DNA of 64,000 bases from [Erwinia] mediterraneensis (GCF_900604315.1 NZ_LR026978.1:2928325-2992324), one strand, 5' to 3'. Shown: positions 48,473 to 57,089, numbered from the stretch's first letter. Notes: generated by a model not told the origin, from the sequence alone. Program-made: numbers and translations.

Positions 48473-49849
48473 TTATTGTCTGGCAATCACCACCAGCTTA
48501 TGATTCGCAAACTCCTTAATGCCTGAATCAGAGAGCTCACGGCCATAACCTGAGCGTTTGATACCGCCAAAGGGTAACTCAGCGGCGGTATCGCTCTGGG
48601 AATTGATAAACACCATTCCGGTTTCAATCTGCGAGGCGATTTTCTTGCCACGGGCAATATCGCGTGTCCAGACGGAGCCGCCAAGACCGTAACGGGAGTC
48701 ATTCGCGAGCGCCACAGCCTCAGCATCACTGTCAACCACGTAGACCTGGGCGACCGGCCCGAAAAACTCCTGGTAAAACGCCGGATTATCCCGGGTGATA
48801 TGAGTAAGGATGGTCGGTTGAAAATAGCAGCCTGCTCCCTCAATAGCCTTACCGCCGCACACCACTTCTGCGCCATGTTGAATCGCGTCTTCCACCTGTT
48901 TCACCAGCCGATCGCGCGCTTCCTGCGAGGAGAGGGGGCCCAGCGTCGTTTTTTCATCCAGCGGATCGCCAGGCACGGCCGACTGCAGGGCCGCGGTGAA
49001 TTGCGCCATAAAAGGCTCTGCAATGTTTTTATGCAGGATAAAACGCTTGGCGGCGGTGCAGACCTGACCACAGTTGCTGAGCCGCGCCTGCGCCCCCTGG
49101 CGCACCGCTTCGGCAAGATCGGCATCATCCAGCACCATAAAAACATCGTTACCGCCCAGCTCCAGTGTCGACTTTTTCAGATGCTTGCCCGCCTGCTCAG
49201 CAACAGCGCTGCCGGCGCGCTCCGATCCGGTGAGCGCCACACCCTGTACCCGATCGTCGGCAATCAGTTCAGCGATCTGCTCGTTCGAAACAAACAGATT
49301 GGTCCAGGCACCTTCGGGCGCGCCCGCTTCTCTGACAAGTTTTTCAAACATGTCAGCGCAATGCGGCACATTGTTGGCATGCTTCGCCAGAACCGGATTA
49401 CCCAGCGCCAGGTTAGGCGCTAACACCCGCATCAGCTGATAGTAAGGGAAGTTCCAGGGCTCGACTGCAACCAGTGTCCCCACCGGATGGTATTCCACCC
49501 AGGCTTCGCCCAGCTCGCTGGGATAACGCTGCGGCTGCAAAAACGTGGCGCTGTGTTCAGCATAGTAACGGGCGATCTGCGCACAGATTTTAACTTCTCC
49601 CCGGCTCTGTCCAATCAGCTTGCCCATTTCCCGGCTGGCAATAGTGGCCAGTTCTTCTACCCGGCTCTCTAACAGCTCAGCCAGTTTGTGCAGTACCTGC
49701 AGGCGCGGCTGGATATCCCCTTTGCTCCAGGAGGAGTGAAAGAGACGGTCGGCGCGATCCAGCGCCTGACTCACCCAGGCGGCATCGTGGGAAGGCCAGC
49801 TTTTCAACAGCTGATTAGTGGCGGGATTGATACTCTGATACGTTGACAT
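48473..49849 (-). CDS. NAD-type succinate-semialdehyde (aldehyde) dehydrogenase, Sad/YneI-like
   Basis: 458-aa aldehyde dehydrogenase. Features in order: N-terminal SINPATNQLLKSWPSHDAAW, cofactor segment VEPWNFPYYQLMR, LTGSERAGSAVAEQAG, the general-base Glu in LELGGNDVFMV, the catalytic Cys in NCGQVCTAAKRF and the C-terminal LPFGGIKRSGYGRELS. The proline-poor cofactor-binding site and overall order resemble E. coli Sad (YneI), an NAD-dependent succinate-semialdehyde dehydrogenase, but substrate choice cannot be fixed from sequence. It is inserted between agp and yccJ, which are adjacent in E. coli K-12. Confidence 0.85.
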   Translation of the reverse strand: MSTYQSINPATNQLLKSWPSHDAAWVSQALDRADRLFHSSWSKGDIQPRLQVLHKLAELLESRVEELATIASREMGKLIGQSRGEVKICAQIARYYAEHSATFLQPQRYPSELGEAWVEYHPVGTLVAVEPWNFPYYQLMRVLAPNLALGNPVLAKHANNVPHCADMFEKLVREAGAPEGAWTNLFVSNEQIAELIADDRVQGVALTGSERAGSAVAEQAGKHLKKSTLELGGNDVFMVLDDADLAEAVRQGAQARLSNCGQVCTAAKRFILHKNIAEPFMAQFTAALQSAVPGDPLDEKTTLGPLSSQEARDRLVKQVEDAIQHGAEVVCGGKAIEGAGCYFQPTILTHITRDNPAFYQEFFGPVAQVYVVDSDAEAVALANDSRYGLGGSVWTRDIARGKKIASQIETGMVFINSQSDTAAELPFGGIKRSGYGRELSDSGIKEFANHKLVVIARQ

Positions 49850-49906
49850 ACAGCACTCCCTGGTCAGCGAATAAAAGGGCTGAGGCGGGAAAATCCCGCC
49901 TCAGAC

Positions 49907-50137
49907 TTAAACATTTTTCCGTTCTACCTGTTTACCATCCCAGATCAGCACGTCTTCATCCGTTTTATCAAAGGCGCGGAACAGAACCTCATCGTTCCCT
50001 TGTTGTTCCCAGATGCCTTCGGCAAGCTGTTCATCGTAATTCGCCACCTCAAAAATGGCTTCTGCAATTTCCGGGGATGTCTGGCGTAAAGTCGCCCATT
50101 CGCCAATTTTATGCGCTTTCGATGGATCTGTAGCCAT
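49907..50137 (-). CDS. yccJ: YccJ family protein
   Basis: 76-aa acidic protein of unknown function. [20 protein letters not shown] and the C-terminal ERKNV are the conserved parts. It lies 20 bases downstream of wrbA on the same strand and is probably co-transcribed, as in E. coli, where the pair is RpoS-dependent. The start at 50137 has AGGAGA upstream. Confidence 0.92.
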   Translation of the reverse strand: MATDPSKAHKIGEWATLRQTSPEIAEAIFEVANYDEQLAEGIWEQQGNDEVLFRAFDKTDEDVLIWDGKQVERKNV

Positions 50138-50157
50138 AAAGATCTCCTGTTGTGGGA

Positions 50158-50757
50158 TTATCCTTTCAGTTTTACCGCCAGTCCGGCGACGTATTCACCC
50201 TGATAGCGGGCAATATTTAATTCTGCTTCCGTAGGCTGACGCGAGCCGTCTCCGCCTGCCAGCGTTGTCGCGCCATAGGGCGTACCGCCACGTACCTGTG
50301 CAATGTCAAAAAGTTCCGGAGTGCCATAACCGATAGGAACGATCACCATGCCGTGATGGGCCAGCGTGGTCCAGACAGAGGTGATGGTCTGTTCCTGACC
50401 GCCGCCCGTGCCGGTAGAGGTAAATACGCTGGAGAGTTTGCCATACAGGGCGCCAGCGGCCCATAAACCCCCGGTGCGATCGAAGAAGGTGCGCATTTGC
50501 CCGGACATATTGCCGAAGCGGGTAGGGGTGCCTACCAGAATGGCGTCGTAATTCGGCAAATCTTCTGGTTTGGCTTCAGGCGCGGCCTGGTGGGTTTTAC
50601 CGCCCACCTGAGCGAAACGTTCTGCATCCATGGTTTCCGGCACACGCATTACGGTGACTTCGGCACCCTCCACTTTACGGGCGCCCTCCGCCACTGCCTG
50701 TGCCATGGTTTCAATATGTCCATACATTGAATAGTAGAGCACCAGAATTTTGGCCAT
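50158..50757 (-). CDS. wrbA: NAD(P)H:quinone oxidoreductase WrbA
   Basis: 199-aa flavodoxin-like FMN enzyme, tetrameric, that reduces quinones by two electrons. The FMN phosphate loop is [34 protein letters not shown] and [13 protein letters not shown] are typical of WrbA. The start at 50757 ([13 protein letters not shown]) gives the E. coli length; the frame extends 26 codons up to 50835. It heads the wrbA-yccJ unit. Confidence 0.96.
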   Translation of the reverse strand: MAKILVLYYSMYGHIETMAQAVAEGARKVEGAEVTVMRVPETMDAERFAQVGGKTHQAAPEAKPEDLPNYDAILVGTPTRFGNMSGQMRTFFDRTGGLWAAGALYGKLSSVFTSTGTGGGQEQTITSVWTTLAHHGMVIVPIGYGTPELFDIAQVRGGTPYGATTLAGGDGSRQPTEAELNIARYQGEYVAGLAVKLKG

Positions 50758-51082
50758 AGTTCTTTTCCTGACAGAGTGAAAAACGTAACAGAAGTATAGA
50801 AGAGCTTTGCCGGTGTGGCTGAACGCCTGTGCCATCAGAAATATAAGATGCCCGGCGGCGTAGCAGCGACAGGGTGACTCGCCGAAATAAAATATGGAGT
50901 TGATATGATTTTATAGTGCATTGCTTGCGTTTTAAGCGCGCTGACTGCCGGGATGGAGAGATATTGGCTACCCTGAAAGTATGACTGAAGCTGCTCTCAT
51001 GCCTGCTTCAGCCATCGCTTTTTACTGAACGGCCAGATAAAAAGCGCCTGCGCATGAGGTTCATACTCTACGGGAGGAAAAG

Positions 51083-51247
51083 ATGGCACAACATCGTGGA
51101 GGATCAGGTAATTTCGCAGAAAATCGGGAAAGAGCAGCCGAGGCTGGCCGTAAAGGCGGCCAGAAAAGCGGTGGTAATTTTAAAAATAATCCACAGCGCG
51201 CGTCAGTAGCGGGTGCCAAAGGAGGAAAAAGCAGCGGTAAATCTTAA
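51083..51247 (+). CDS. ymdF: KGG-repeat stress protein (YmdF/YciG, con-10 type)
   Basis: 54-aa hydrophilic, Gly/Lys/Ser-rich protein with two KGG repeats: GNFAENRERAAEAGRKGGQK and NPQRASVAGAKGGKS. This is the stress-induced KGG family (YmdF, YciG). A strong GGGAGG ribosome-binding site precedes the ATG at 51083. In E. coli ymdF lies beside wrbA, as here. Molecular function is unknown; RpoS control is likely by analogy. Confidence 0.9.
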   Translation: MAQHRGGSGNFAENRERAAEAGRKGGQKSGGNFKNNPQRASVAGAKGGKSSGKS

Positions 51248-51529
51248 TGCTGTCTGAGGGGAATCCACCCCTGACGCTCTTCAGCCGCCGGGTTTTCCCG
51301 GCGGTAACGTTTCTCTTGCCATTTTCCAGCCGTGAATAATGACACTGCCTGCTGAGTTATCCCTGCGCATTAGCCTGATTTTTTGTCTATTTTCCGCCGC
51401 CAGCAGGGCCATCTGAGTGTCAGCACCCTGCTGTGCCGCGCATAGCGATTGAATGCCATGCGTAACGCGAATAAATTACGATTATCAACCGATAACGCAT
51501 CTTCACAGCAAGGGAAACAGGGCGGAAAC

Positions 51530-52504
51530 ATGGACTCAGTCTCGCAGTTGGTACTTGGCGCATCGGTCAGCATGGCCGCGATGGGACGGCGCGTCCCGCT
51601 ATGGCAGTCGGCGTTAGTGGGCGCGGCCTGTGGCACTTTGCCCGATCTTGATGTGTTTCTGGATCATGGCGATGCCATCCGGAACATGACGCTGCACCGT
51701 ACGGAAAGCCATGCGCTGCTCTGGCTGACGCTGGTATCACCGTTGCTGGCCTGGCTTATTGCTGGCGTGTTCCGTCAGCAATCGGGCTGGCAGGCGTGGT
51801 GGCTGGCTGTCTGGCTGGCGCTGATTACGCACCCCTTGCTGGACCTGATGACTGTTTATGGCACTCAGCTCGGCCTGCCCGTGACGGATTACCCTTACGC
51901 CATCGGCAGTATTTACATCATCGATCCGCTCTACACGTTGCCGCTGTTGATTTGTCTCGTTGTCGCGCTGTGGCGCAGAGGTGCTGCCGGTCTGCGCTGG
52001 AACCGTATCGGCCTGACGCTGAGCACGCTTTATCTGGTCTGGAGCGTGCTGGTCCAGGGGGTCGCCACCTGGCAGGTCAGGAATGAACTGGTACGTCAGG
52101 GGATCCCTGCCGACAAAGTGCTGGTCACGCCCACGGCATTTAACACTCTGGTATGGCGTATTGTGGTGATGGTGCCCGGGCGCTATGGTGAAGGCTACTG
52201 GTCGTTGCTGTCGCCGCACCGTGCGCTGGAGGTGAGCTGGCAGGCGCGGGGAGAAAGTTTATTTCGTGAAGTGAAAGGGGACTGGTATGCAGAGCGCGTC
52301 GCCTGGTTCAGCCACGGATTTTACGCGTTACGTGAACGGGACGGGCGTCTGCTGATTGCCGATTTGCGTATGGGAGAAGAGCCTGCTTATACCTTTACTT
52401 TCGATCTGGGATCGCCGGAGCAGCCTGCTGTCCATCCTGAACGCATTCCTTCACCGCGTCCCGATTTCAGCAATGCCTTTAACAAACTCCGCTCCCGACT
52501 GTAG
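51530..52504 (+). CDS. YdjM-type membrane-bound metal-dependent hydrolase (PF04307)
   Basis: 324-aa inner-membrane protein of the LexA-regulated/YdjM-like putative metal hydrolase family. The N-terminal half has the metal-ligand motifs LPDLDVFLDHGD and HRTESHALLWL, then THPLLDLMTVYGTQLG and YAIGSIYIIDPLYT; about five helices follow to residue 205, and the last 110 residues are soluble. The start at 51530 (MDSVSQLVLGASVSMAAMG) begins at the family core; the frame extends 27 polar codons further up. No LexA box was found in the upstream 280 bases, unlike E. coli ydjM. Substrate unknown. Confidence 0.85.
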   Translation: MDSVSQLVLGASVSMAAMGRRVPLWQSALVGAACGTLPDLDVFLDHGDAIRNMTLHRTESHALLWLTLVSPLLAWLIAGVFRQQSGWQAWWLAVWLALITHPLLDLMTVYGTQLGLPVTDYPYAIGSIYIIDPLYTLPLLICLVVALWRRGAAGLRWNRIGLTLSTLYLVWSVLVQGVATWQVRNELVRQGIPADKVLVTPTAFNTLVWRIVVMVPGRYGEGYWSLLSPHRALEVSWQARGESLFREVKGDWYAERVAWFSHGFYALRERDGRLLIADLRMGEEPAYTFTFDLGSPEQPAVHPERIPSPRPDFSNAFNKLRSRL

Positions 52505-52511
52505 TAAAAAT

Positions 52512-52534
52512 CCGCCTTCATAGAAGGCGGCTTT
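52512..52534 (+). terminator. Hairpin after the YdjM-type gene
   Basis: CCGCCTTC - ATA - GAAGGCGG followed by CTTTG, seven bases after the stop codon. The T-run is short but the stem is strong; probably the gene's terminator. Confidence 0.6.
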
Positions 52535-52537
52535 GAT

Positions 52538-52660
52538 TGCACCCCATAGGGGTGTACCAAAAACCTTAAAAAGCAGTCTCTGCCTGTTCCGTAAGATTCA
52601 AATCCAGAGACGATAAGGCAGAGCCAAAACGTATTGATGACCACGCCCGCAGGACGTGGT
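52538..52660. other. Structured intergenic stretch, possible small RNA
   Basis: Between two convergent genes lie, in order, a perfect CACCCC/GGGGTG hairpin (52540-52554), a segment GTCTCTGCCT (52576-52585) that can pair either with CAGAGAC (52605-52611) or with AGGCAGAG (52616-52623), and an ACCACG/CGTGGT hairpin followed by TTTT (52640-52663). No protein frame fits. This could be a structured RNA or a repeat element; no family is recognised and no promoter assigned. Confidence 0.35.
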
Positions 52661-52673
52661 TTTAAGCTGGCAA

Positions 52674-52701
52674 TAAAAAGCCCGGCCTGACAGCCGGGCT
52701 T
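52674..52701 (-). terminator. Intrinsic terminator of the cycA-type gene
   Basis: On the minus strand AGCCCGGC - TGTCAG - GCCGGGCT then TTTTTATTG, just past the permease stop codon. Confidence 0.88.
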
Positions 52702-52707
52702 AGCCTG

Positions 52708-54102
52708 TTAACCCTGATGACGTCGGCGCAAGAGCCAACCCATAGTCAGCAATGCAAACCAGAGCGGCGTCACCATCAGCGCCTGGCGGGTATCTTCTTC
52801 CAGCGTCAGCAGTACCAGCACGAAAACGAAAAAGGCCATGCAGACCCAGCACATCACTTTACCCAGCGGCATTTTGAATTGTGAGTTGGCATGACGCTGC
52901 GGATGTTTTTTGCGATAGGCCAGATAGCTGCAGAGAATAATGGTCCAGACAAACATAAACAGTATCGCGGACACCGTGGTCACCAGGGTGAAAACGGTCA
53001 TCACATCGGGGATCAGGTAAATCAGAGCGACACCGCCTAACAGGCAGAGACAGGAGAAAAACAGGCCAGTGGTCGGTACCGCGCGGGCAGAAAGACGACC
53101 AAAGCGGCGATGAGCAACCCCCTGTTGCGCCAGACCGTACAGCATGCGGCTGGTAGAAAAAATGCCACTGTTGGCTGAGGAGGCGGCCGAAGTCAGGACC
53201 ACAAAGTTAACGATACTGGCGGCGGCAGGCAGACCAATCAGGACGAACATCTCAACAAAGGGACTGCGATCGGCTTTTACTTCCGTCCACGGCGTCACAG
53301 CCATAATCACCAGCAGCGCCAGCACATAGAACATAATCACGCGCAATGGGATAGCGTTAATCGCGCGGGGCAGGACTTTATGAGGATTATGTGTCTCAGC
53401 GGCGGCGGTACCCACCAGTTCAATACCCACAAAAGCAAACACCGCGATCTGGAAGCCAGCAAAAAAGCCGCTCATGCCTTTCGGAAAGAGCCCGCCCTGA
53501 TCCCAGATATTACTTAATGCCGCGCCGCCGCCGCCCGGAGAAGGGTAATGCAGCGTGACCAGTACAACACCTGTCACGATGAGCGCCACAATCGCCACGA
53601 TCTTAATAATGGCGAACCAGAACTCCATTTCACCAAACAGCTTTACGGTGACGATATTTAATGTCAGGAAGACCGCCACGCAGAGCAGCGCGCTCATGAC
53701 AATGGAGAAAGAAGGAAACCATAGCTGGAAGTAGGCGCTGATGGCGACCACATCGGCAATACCGGTCACCACCCAACAAAACCAGTAGGTCCAGCCGGTG
53801 AAGTAACCCGCCCAGGGACCTAACAGGTCGGCGGCAAAATCACTGAAGGATTTATACTCCAGATTAGAAAGCAGGAGCTCGCCCATGGCGCGCATCACAA
53901 AAAACAGCATAAAGCCGATAATCATATAAACAAAAATGATCGACGGACCGGCAAGAGTGATGGTTTTACCCGATCCCATAAACAGTCCGGTTCCGATAGC
54001 CCCGCCGATGGCAATAAGCTGGATATGACGGTTATGCAGATTACGCTGGAGCTTCGCGGGGCTCTCCTGCGTCAGAAGTGCCTCTTTCGATTGATCAACC
54101 AT
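52708..54102 (-). CDS. cycA: D-serine/D-alanine/glycine:H+ symporter CycA
   Basis: 464-aa amino-acid permease of the APC superfamily with 12 helices. The N-terminus NRHIQLIAIGGAIGTGLFMG carries the helix-1 substrate-binding break. The motifs ELLLSNLEYKSFSDFAADLL, GFFAGFQIAVFAFVGIELVG and TRQALMVTPLWFALL are near identical to E. coli CycA. In E. coli cycA is located elsewhere and is repressed by the sRNA GcvB; here it sits in the junction block, and a paralogue elsewhere cannot be excluded. The 290 bases upstream (to 54394) hold its promoter and no gene. Confidence 0.88.
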   Translation of the reverse strand: MVDQSKEALLTQESPAKLQRNLHNRHIQLIAIGGAIGTGLFMGSGKTITLAGPSIIFVYMIIGFMLFFVMRAMGELLLSNLEYKSFSDFAADLLGPWAGYFTGWTYWFCWVVTGIADVVAISAYFQLWFPSFSIVMSALLCVAVFLTLNIVTVKLFGEMEFWFAIIKIVAIVALIVTGVVLVTLHYPSPGGGGAALSNIWDQGGLFPKGMSGFFAGFQIAVFAFVGIELVGTAAAETHNPHKVLPRAINAIPLRVIMFYVLALLVIMAVTPWTEVKADRSPFVEMFVLIGLPAAASIVNFVVLTSAASSANSGIFSTSRMLYGLAQQGVAHRRFGRLSARAVPTTGLFFSCLCLLGGVALIYLIPDVMTVFTLVTTVSAILFMFVWTIILCSYLAYRKKHPQRHANSQFKMPLGKVMCWVCMAFFVFVLVLLTLEEDTRQALMVTPLWFALLTMGWLLRRRHQG

Positions 54103-54394
54103 AAAAATGTCTTTCCTGTTGTGATGTGGTGTCAGCTCTGCTGGCTGTTCATTGACGTCTGCGGGTGCGGCCCAAAGGGCATAAGATAGTGGAAGTAGGC
54201 TTTTGTCCGGTAACTTTTTTTAAACGATGTCCGCCTTTAGCCTGCGCTGCGCTGGCAGAAAAAATTTACATCTGCCGCCAGCTGGCGCGCGGTGCGGTAT
54301 TTACCAAATACGCGTCATGATAAAGCAACGCGCGAAACTGGCAACCGCTCTACACTTTCAGTTCAGGAAAAGGAACAGATAAAAGGCGTAAGTG

Positions 54395-55093
54395 ATGCGA
54401 TCCCTTGTTTTACTACTGGTTTTAGCCGTTGCCGGCTGGTGGAGCCTGCCCTGGCTTAAGCAGCATCTTCCCGCCGCCTACAATCCTTTTACTCCGCTTT
54501 CTGTTACCGATCCGCCGGGCTGGATGACGCGTTTTAAGCTGGAGCGGCTGGAGAAAGATCCGGCGGCCTGTCTTGCTGTTATGCAACAGGCGCAGCAAAC
54601 AGGATGGGTCACCTGGCGCGAAGTCCCCCCGCTGAGCGGAGGCTGCCCGCTGGAAAAACCACTGCGGATTCAACGCTTCGGCAGCGTCACTCTCAGCAGC
54701 AGTTTTCTGGCCAGTTGCCCGCTGGCGGTAGCCAGTACGATGTATGTCCTGCGCAGTAGCGCGCTGACCCAACAAAGTGAATTTAACAGTCCTCTTGCCC
54801 GTATAGCTCATGTCGGCAGCTATGCCTGCCGGAATATCTATCATCGTCAGAAAGGACGGTTAAGCGAACACGCTACCGCCGATGCCTGGGACGTCACTGC
54901 GTTTCAGCTGCGTAACGGCCAGTGGCTTGAGGTGAAAAAACACTGGCGGCAACCCGATCCTGCATCGCGGTTGCTGCATGATCTGTGGCGTAACGGATGT
55001 CAAAGTTTTGGCAATACTCTTGGTCCTGATTATAACGCGGCGCATGCGACGCATTTTCATTTAGGCATGCGCGGAGCGGGTTATTGTCGCTAG
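54395..55093 (+). CDS. Extensin-like family protein (possible peptidase-fold cell-wall protein)
   Basis: 232-aa protein with an N-terminal membrane anchor or signal (MRSLVLLLVLAVAGWWSLPW). The extensin-like C-terminal domain is recognised by SYACRNIYHRQ, SEHATADAWDVTAFQL and AAHATHFHLGMRG. The spacing His...Asp and His-x-His is that of the M15/VanY-type zinc peptidase fold, so a periplasmic peptidoglycan-directed activity is possible but unproven. Several Cys pairs suggest disulfides in the periplasm. The start ATG at 54395 is just after a GTG at 54392. It converges with the DUF4396 gene, 2 bases apart. Confidence 0.83.
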   Translation: MRSLVLLLVLAVAGWWSLPWLKQHLPAAYNPFTPLSVTDPPGWMTRFKLERLEKDPAACLAVMQQAQQTGWVTWREVPPLSGGCPLEKPLRIQRFGSVTLSSSFLASCPLAVASTMYVLRSSALTQQSEFNSPLARIAHVGSYACRNIYHRQKGRLSEHATADAWDVTAFQLRNGQWLEVKKHWRQPDPASRLLHDLWRNGCQSFGNTLGPDYNAAHATHFHLGMRGAGYCR

Positions 55094-55095
55094 AT

Positions 55096-55770
55096 TCAGA
55101 CAGCAGGATTAAGTCCGCGCTTAATTAGAAAATGGTTGGCGGGCCAGGAGAATAAAAAGCCAGCCATCATCGCCAGCTGCAACATAAACCAGAAGGTGAT
55201 CAGGAGTGGATTAATTTGCTGGTTCAAAACAAATTTTAATGCCTGTGCCATAAAGATAAAAATGCCTGTCTGATAAACCAGCAACGGAAACATTCCCGTT
55301 TTTATCGCCAGCAAAAACGATCGTCCCGATGAAATATTTTCACGTTGTCGAATGATAAGAAACTGGAAAAAAAGGCCGATAAACAAAGACAGTAACAAAG
55401 CAAAAATAGCTTCTGACCAGAGCGGAACAAAAAAGAGGTAATGATCAAACAGCGCTGTGAGGAAAAGAGTGATGACATTGCCAGCAATGCAGGCCGCAGC
55501 GGTAAGAGAAGTAGAAATAAAAATGGTTTGCCAACTGGCGTAGCGAGGTAATTTTGGCGACATAATAAGGAAAAGTTTTAACTGATAACCGGGTTTGCGT
55601 CCCAGATACCACCACGCGAGCCATCCCAGAAAAGGCATATACAAACCGGTAAGTGGCCAGACGATATTCATCACTGCCACAGGGTGAGGGTGGCGAACAA
55701 CATCTTTTATTATCATCAGGGCGGTGCAGCCCCCTAAAACCAGCAAAGGTAGAGCCCATGAGTTCAACAT
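55096..55770 (-). CDS. DUF4396-like inner-membrane protein
   Basis: 224-aa very hydrophobic protein with about six helices. The N-terminal NIVWPLTGLYMPFLGWLAWW and the C-terminal LQLAMMAGFLFSWPANHFLI resemble DUF4396 proteins. The central Cys/His-containing part usual in that family is not evident (only isolated Cys). Function unknown. The lower GC content than its neighbours and its place in the synteny junction suggest it may be horizontally acquired. Confidence 0.65.
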   Translation of the reverse strand: MLNSWALPLLVLGGCTALMIIKDVVRHPHPVAVMNIVWPLTGLYMPFLGWLAWWYLGRKPGYQLKLFLIMSPKLPRYASWQTIFISTSLTAAACIAGNVITLFLTALFDHYLFFVPLWSEAIFALLLSLFIGLFFQFLIIRQRENISSGRSFLLAIKTGMFPLLVYQTGIFIFMAQALKFVLNQQINPLLITFWFMLQLAMMAGFLFSWPANHFLIKRGLNPAV

Positions 55771-56341
55771 GATTCATCCTGCTTTGGTCAAAAATGGCGT
55801 TCGTAACAAGGCTTGCCAGTCAAGACAGCGGCGCTGTGGACCTCAATTTTTGCCGTTGTTGCTGTAGCATGGCTTACGTTAAGAGTAGCGTGAAAGTGCG
55901 ATAGCGGAAAACTTATCCACCACGGAACATAAAAAAACGGAATAGTTTCCTTCAAATATCCCCTTTTCCCACCAGGTGCGAAAGCATTTATTCATTTAAC
56001 CTACTGTTTACAAAGAGATATTTTCAGGTTTGCATTTTTGCTTAATAACGCAGCTTAACTGTGAATGCTTAGTTGAGCATTTCCAATGAATATGACGATT
56101 GAATCTCCATGGGAAAAATCCTATTCTAAACTTAAGCGCAGCAAGACTCTGTAAAGAGCTTAACATGGTAGAGAAGCGCAGGCGCTTCTCCGATTTGGAA
56201 AAGTACTAACAGCGAAAGCATTTGTTTTCCCACTGTGGCCGGCTTTTTCTTCAATCAATATTTTTGCTCTAATTGATTTATTTTTATGATATCTGGAACG
56301 AATAGCACGGCGTAAGGGCGTGGGATAACGCTGAGGTAATA
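55771..56341. other. AT-rich gene-free stretch upstream of sdiA
   Basis: 570 bases, distinctly AT-rich from about 55900, with no credible protein frame (the longest is an 88-aa frame antisense to sdiA's start). A 20-bp inverted repeat lies at 56171-56190. The promoter of sdiA must be here. AT-richness would suit H-NS binding, which I cannot test. Confidence 0.6.
56171..56190. repeat. Inverted repeat upstream of sdiA
   Basis: GAGAAGCGCAGGCGCTTCTC: 9-bp arms with a 2-bp centre, 152 bases before the sdiA start. It is GC-rich in an AT-rich setting. It could be a hairpin in a leader RNA or an operator; it does not have the CT-N12-AG form of a lux box. Confidence 0.55.
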
Positions 56342-57064
56342 ATGACGACCGATAATTATTTCGTCTGGCGTGGCGAAACAGAAAAACAATTTCAGTCCTT
56401 AACAGAGATTTTTCATTTAAAAACACTTCTGCAGTTGCACACTGAAGCGTTGGGTTTTGATCATTACTCTTTTTTGATTCAGCATCCGGTTCCTTTTACC
56501 CGGCCGCGAATTTTTCTTTACAGCTCTTATCCGGAAGCCTGGATTAAACGCTATGAAGCGCAGAACTATTTTGCGATTGATCCGGTACTGGCGTACTGTC
56601 AACAACCGGGACGGGGCATTGAGTGGACGCGCGAACTGTTTGTCGGGGCCGATGAGCTTTGGGCGGATGCAGCGCAGCATGGATTAAAGAGCGGTTTTTC
56701 CTGCTCAGCGATGGCATCGAATCGTGCTATTGGCATATTATCCCTGTCAGCCAGACAACCCTATCCGGCTCAACAGCGACGTGTTGAGCTGGAAGTAAAA
56801 CTACACTTACTGGCGGAACTAAGTCTCTACACCCTGGAACGCTTTGCTGATGACTCAATGATCATTCTGGCGAACGAGTTCAGTCAGCGTGAACTGGAAA
56901 TCCTTAAATGGACCGCAGAGGGGAAAACCTCCGCCGAGATTTCGCTTATTTTATCCATCTCTGAACATACGGTGAATTTTCATCAAAAAAACATGCAAAA
57001 GCGTTTTAACGTTTCTAATAAGACGCAAATTGCCTGCTATGCAGCAGCGATAGGAATTTTATAA
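56342..57064 (+). CDS. sdiA: LuxR-type quorum-sensing receptor SdiA
   Basis: 240-aa acyl-homoserine-lactone receptor and transcription factor. The ligand domain (residues 1-170) keeps the pocket residues Tyr63, Trp67, Tyr71 and Asp80 at the same numbers as E. coli SdiA, in HPVPFTRP...SSYPEAWIKRYEAQNYFAIDP (three pieces). The C-terminal LuxR helix-turn-helix (from about 178) reads FSQRELEILKWTAEGKTSAEI and is nearly identical to E. coli SdiA. It is located upstream of yecF-uvrY-uvrC as in E. coli, which fixes orthology. Unlike E. coli, a synthase gene follows 118 bases downstream on the same strand. The start has GAGG upstream. Confidence 0.93.
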   Translation: MTTDNYFVWRGETEKQFQSLTEIFHLKTLLQLHTEALGFDHYSFLIQHPVPFTRPRIFLYSSYPEAWIKRYEAQNYFAIDPVLAYCQQPGRGIEWTRELFVGADELWADAAQHGLKSGFSCSAMASNRAIGILSLSARQPYPAQQRRVELEVKLHLLAELSLYTLERFADDSMIILANEFSQRELEILKWTAEGKTSAEISLILSISEHTVNFHQKNMQKRFNVSNKTQIACYAAAIGIL

Positions 57065-57069
57065 AAAGC

Positions 57070-57089
57070 AACTACTAATATTAGTAGTT
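57070..57089. promoter_or_regulatory. Perfect 20-bp palindrome of lux-box type between sdiA and the luxI-type gene
   Basis: AACTACTAATATTAGTAGTT, each half the exact reverse complement of the other. It fits the general form CT-N12-AG of LuxR-family operators and has their usual 20-bp length. It begins 6 bases after the sdiA stop and ends 93 bases before the synthase start. Its AT-rich stem and lack of T-run argue against a terminator. Binding by SdiA is inferred. Confidence 0.65.

Noticed and set aside
51248..51529. LexA box before the YdjM-type gene, as in E. coli ydjM
   Set aside because: No CTGT-N8-ACAG was found in this interval.
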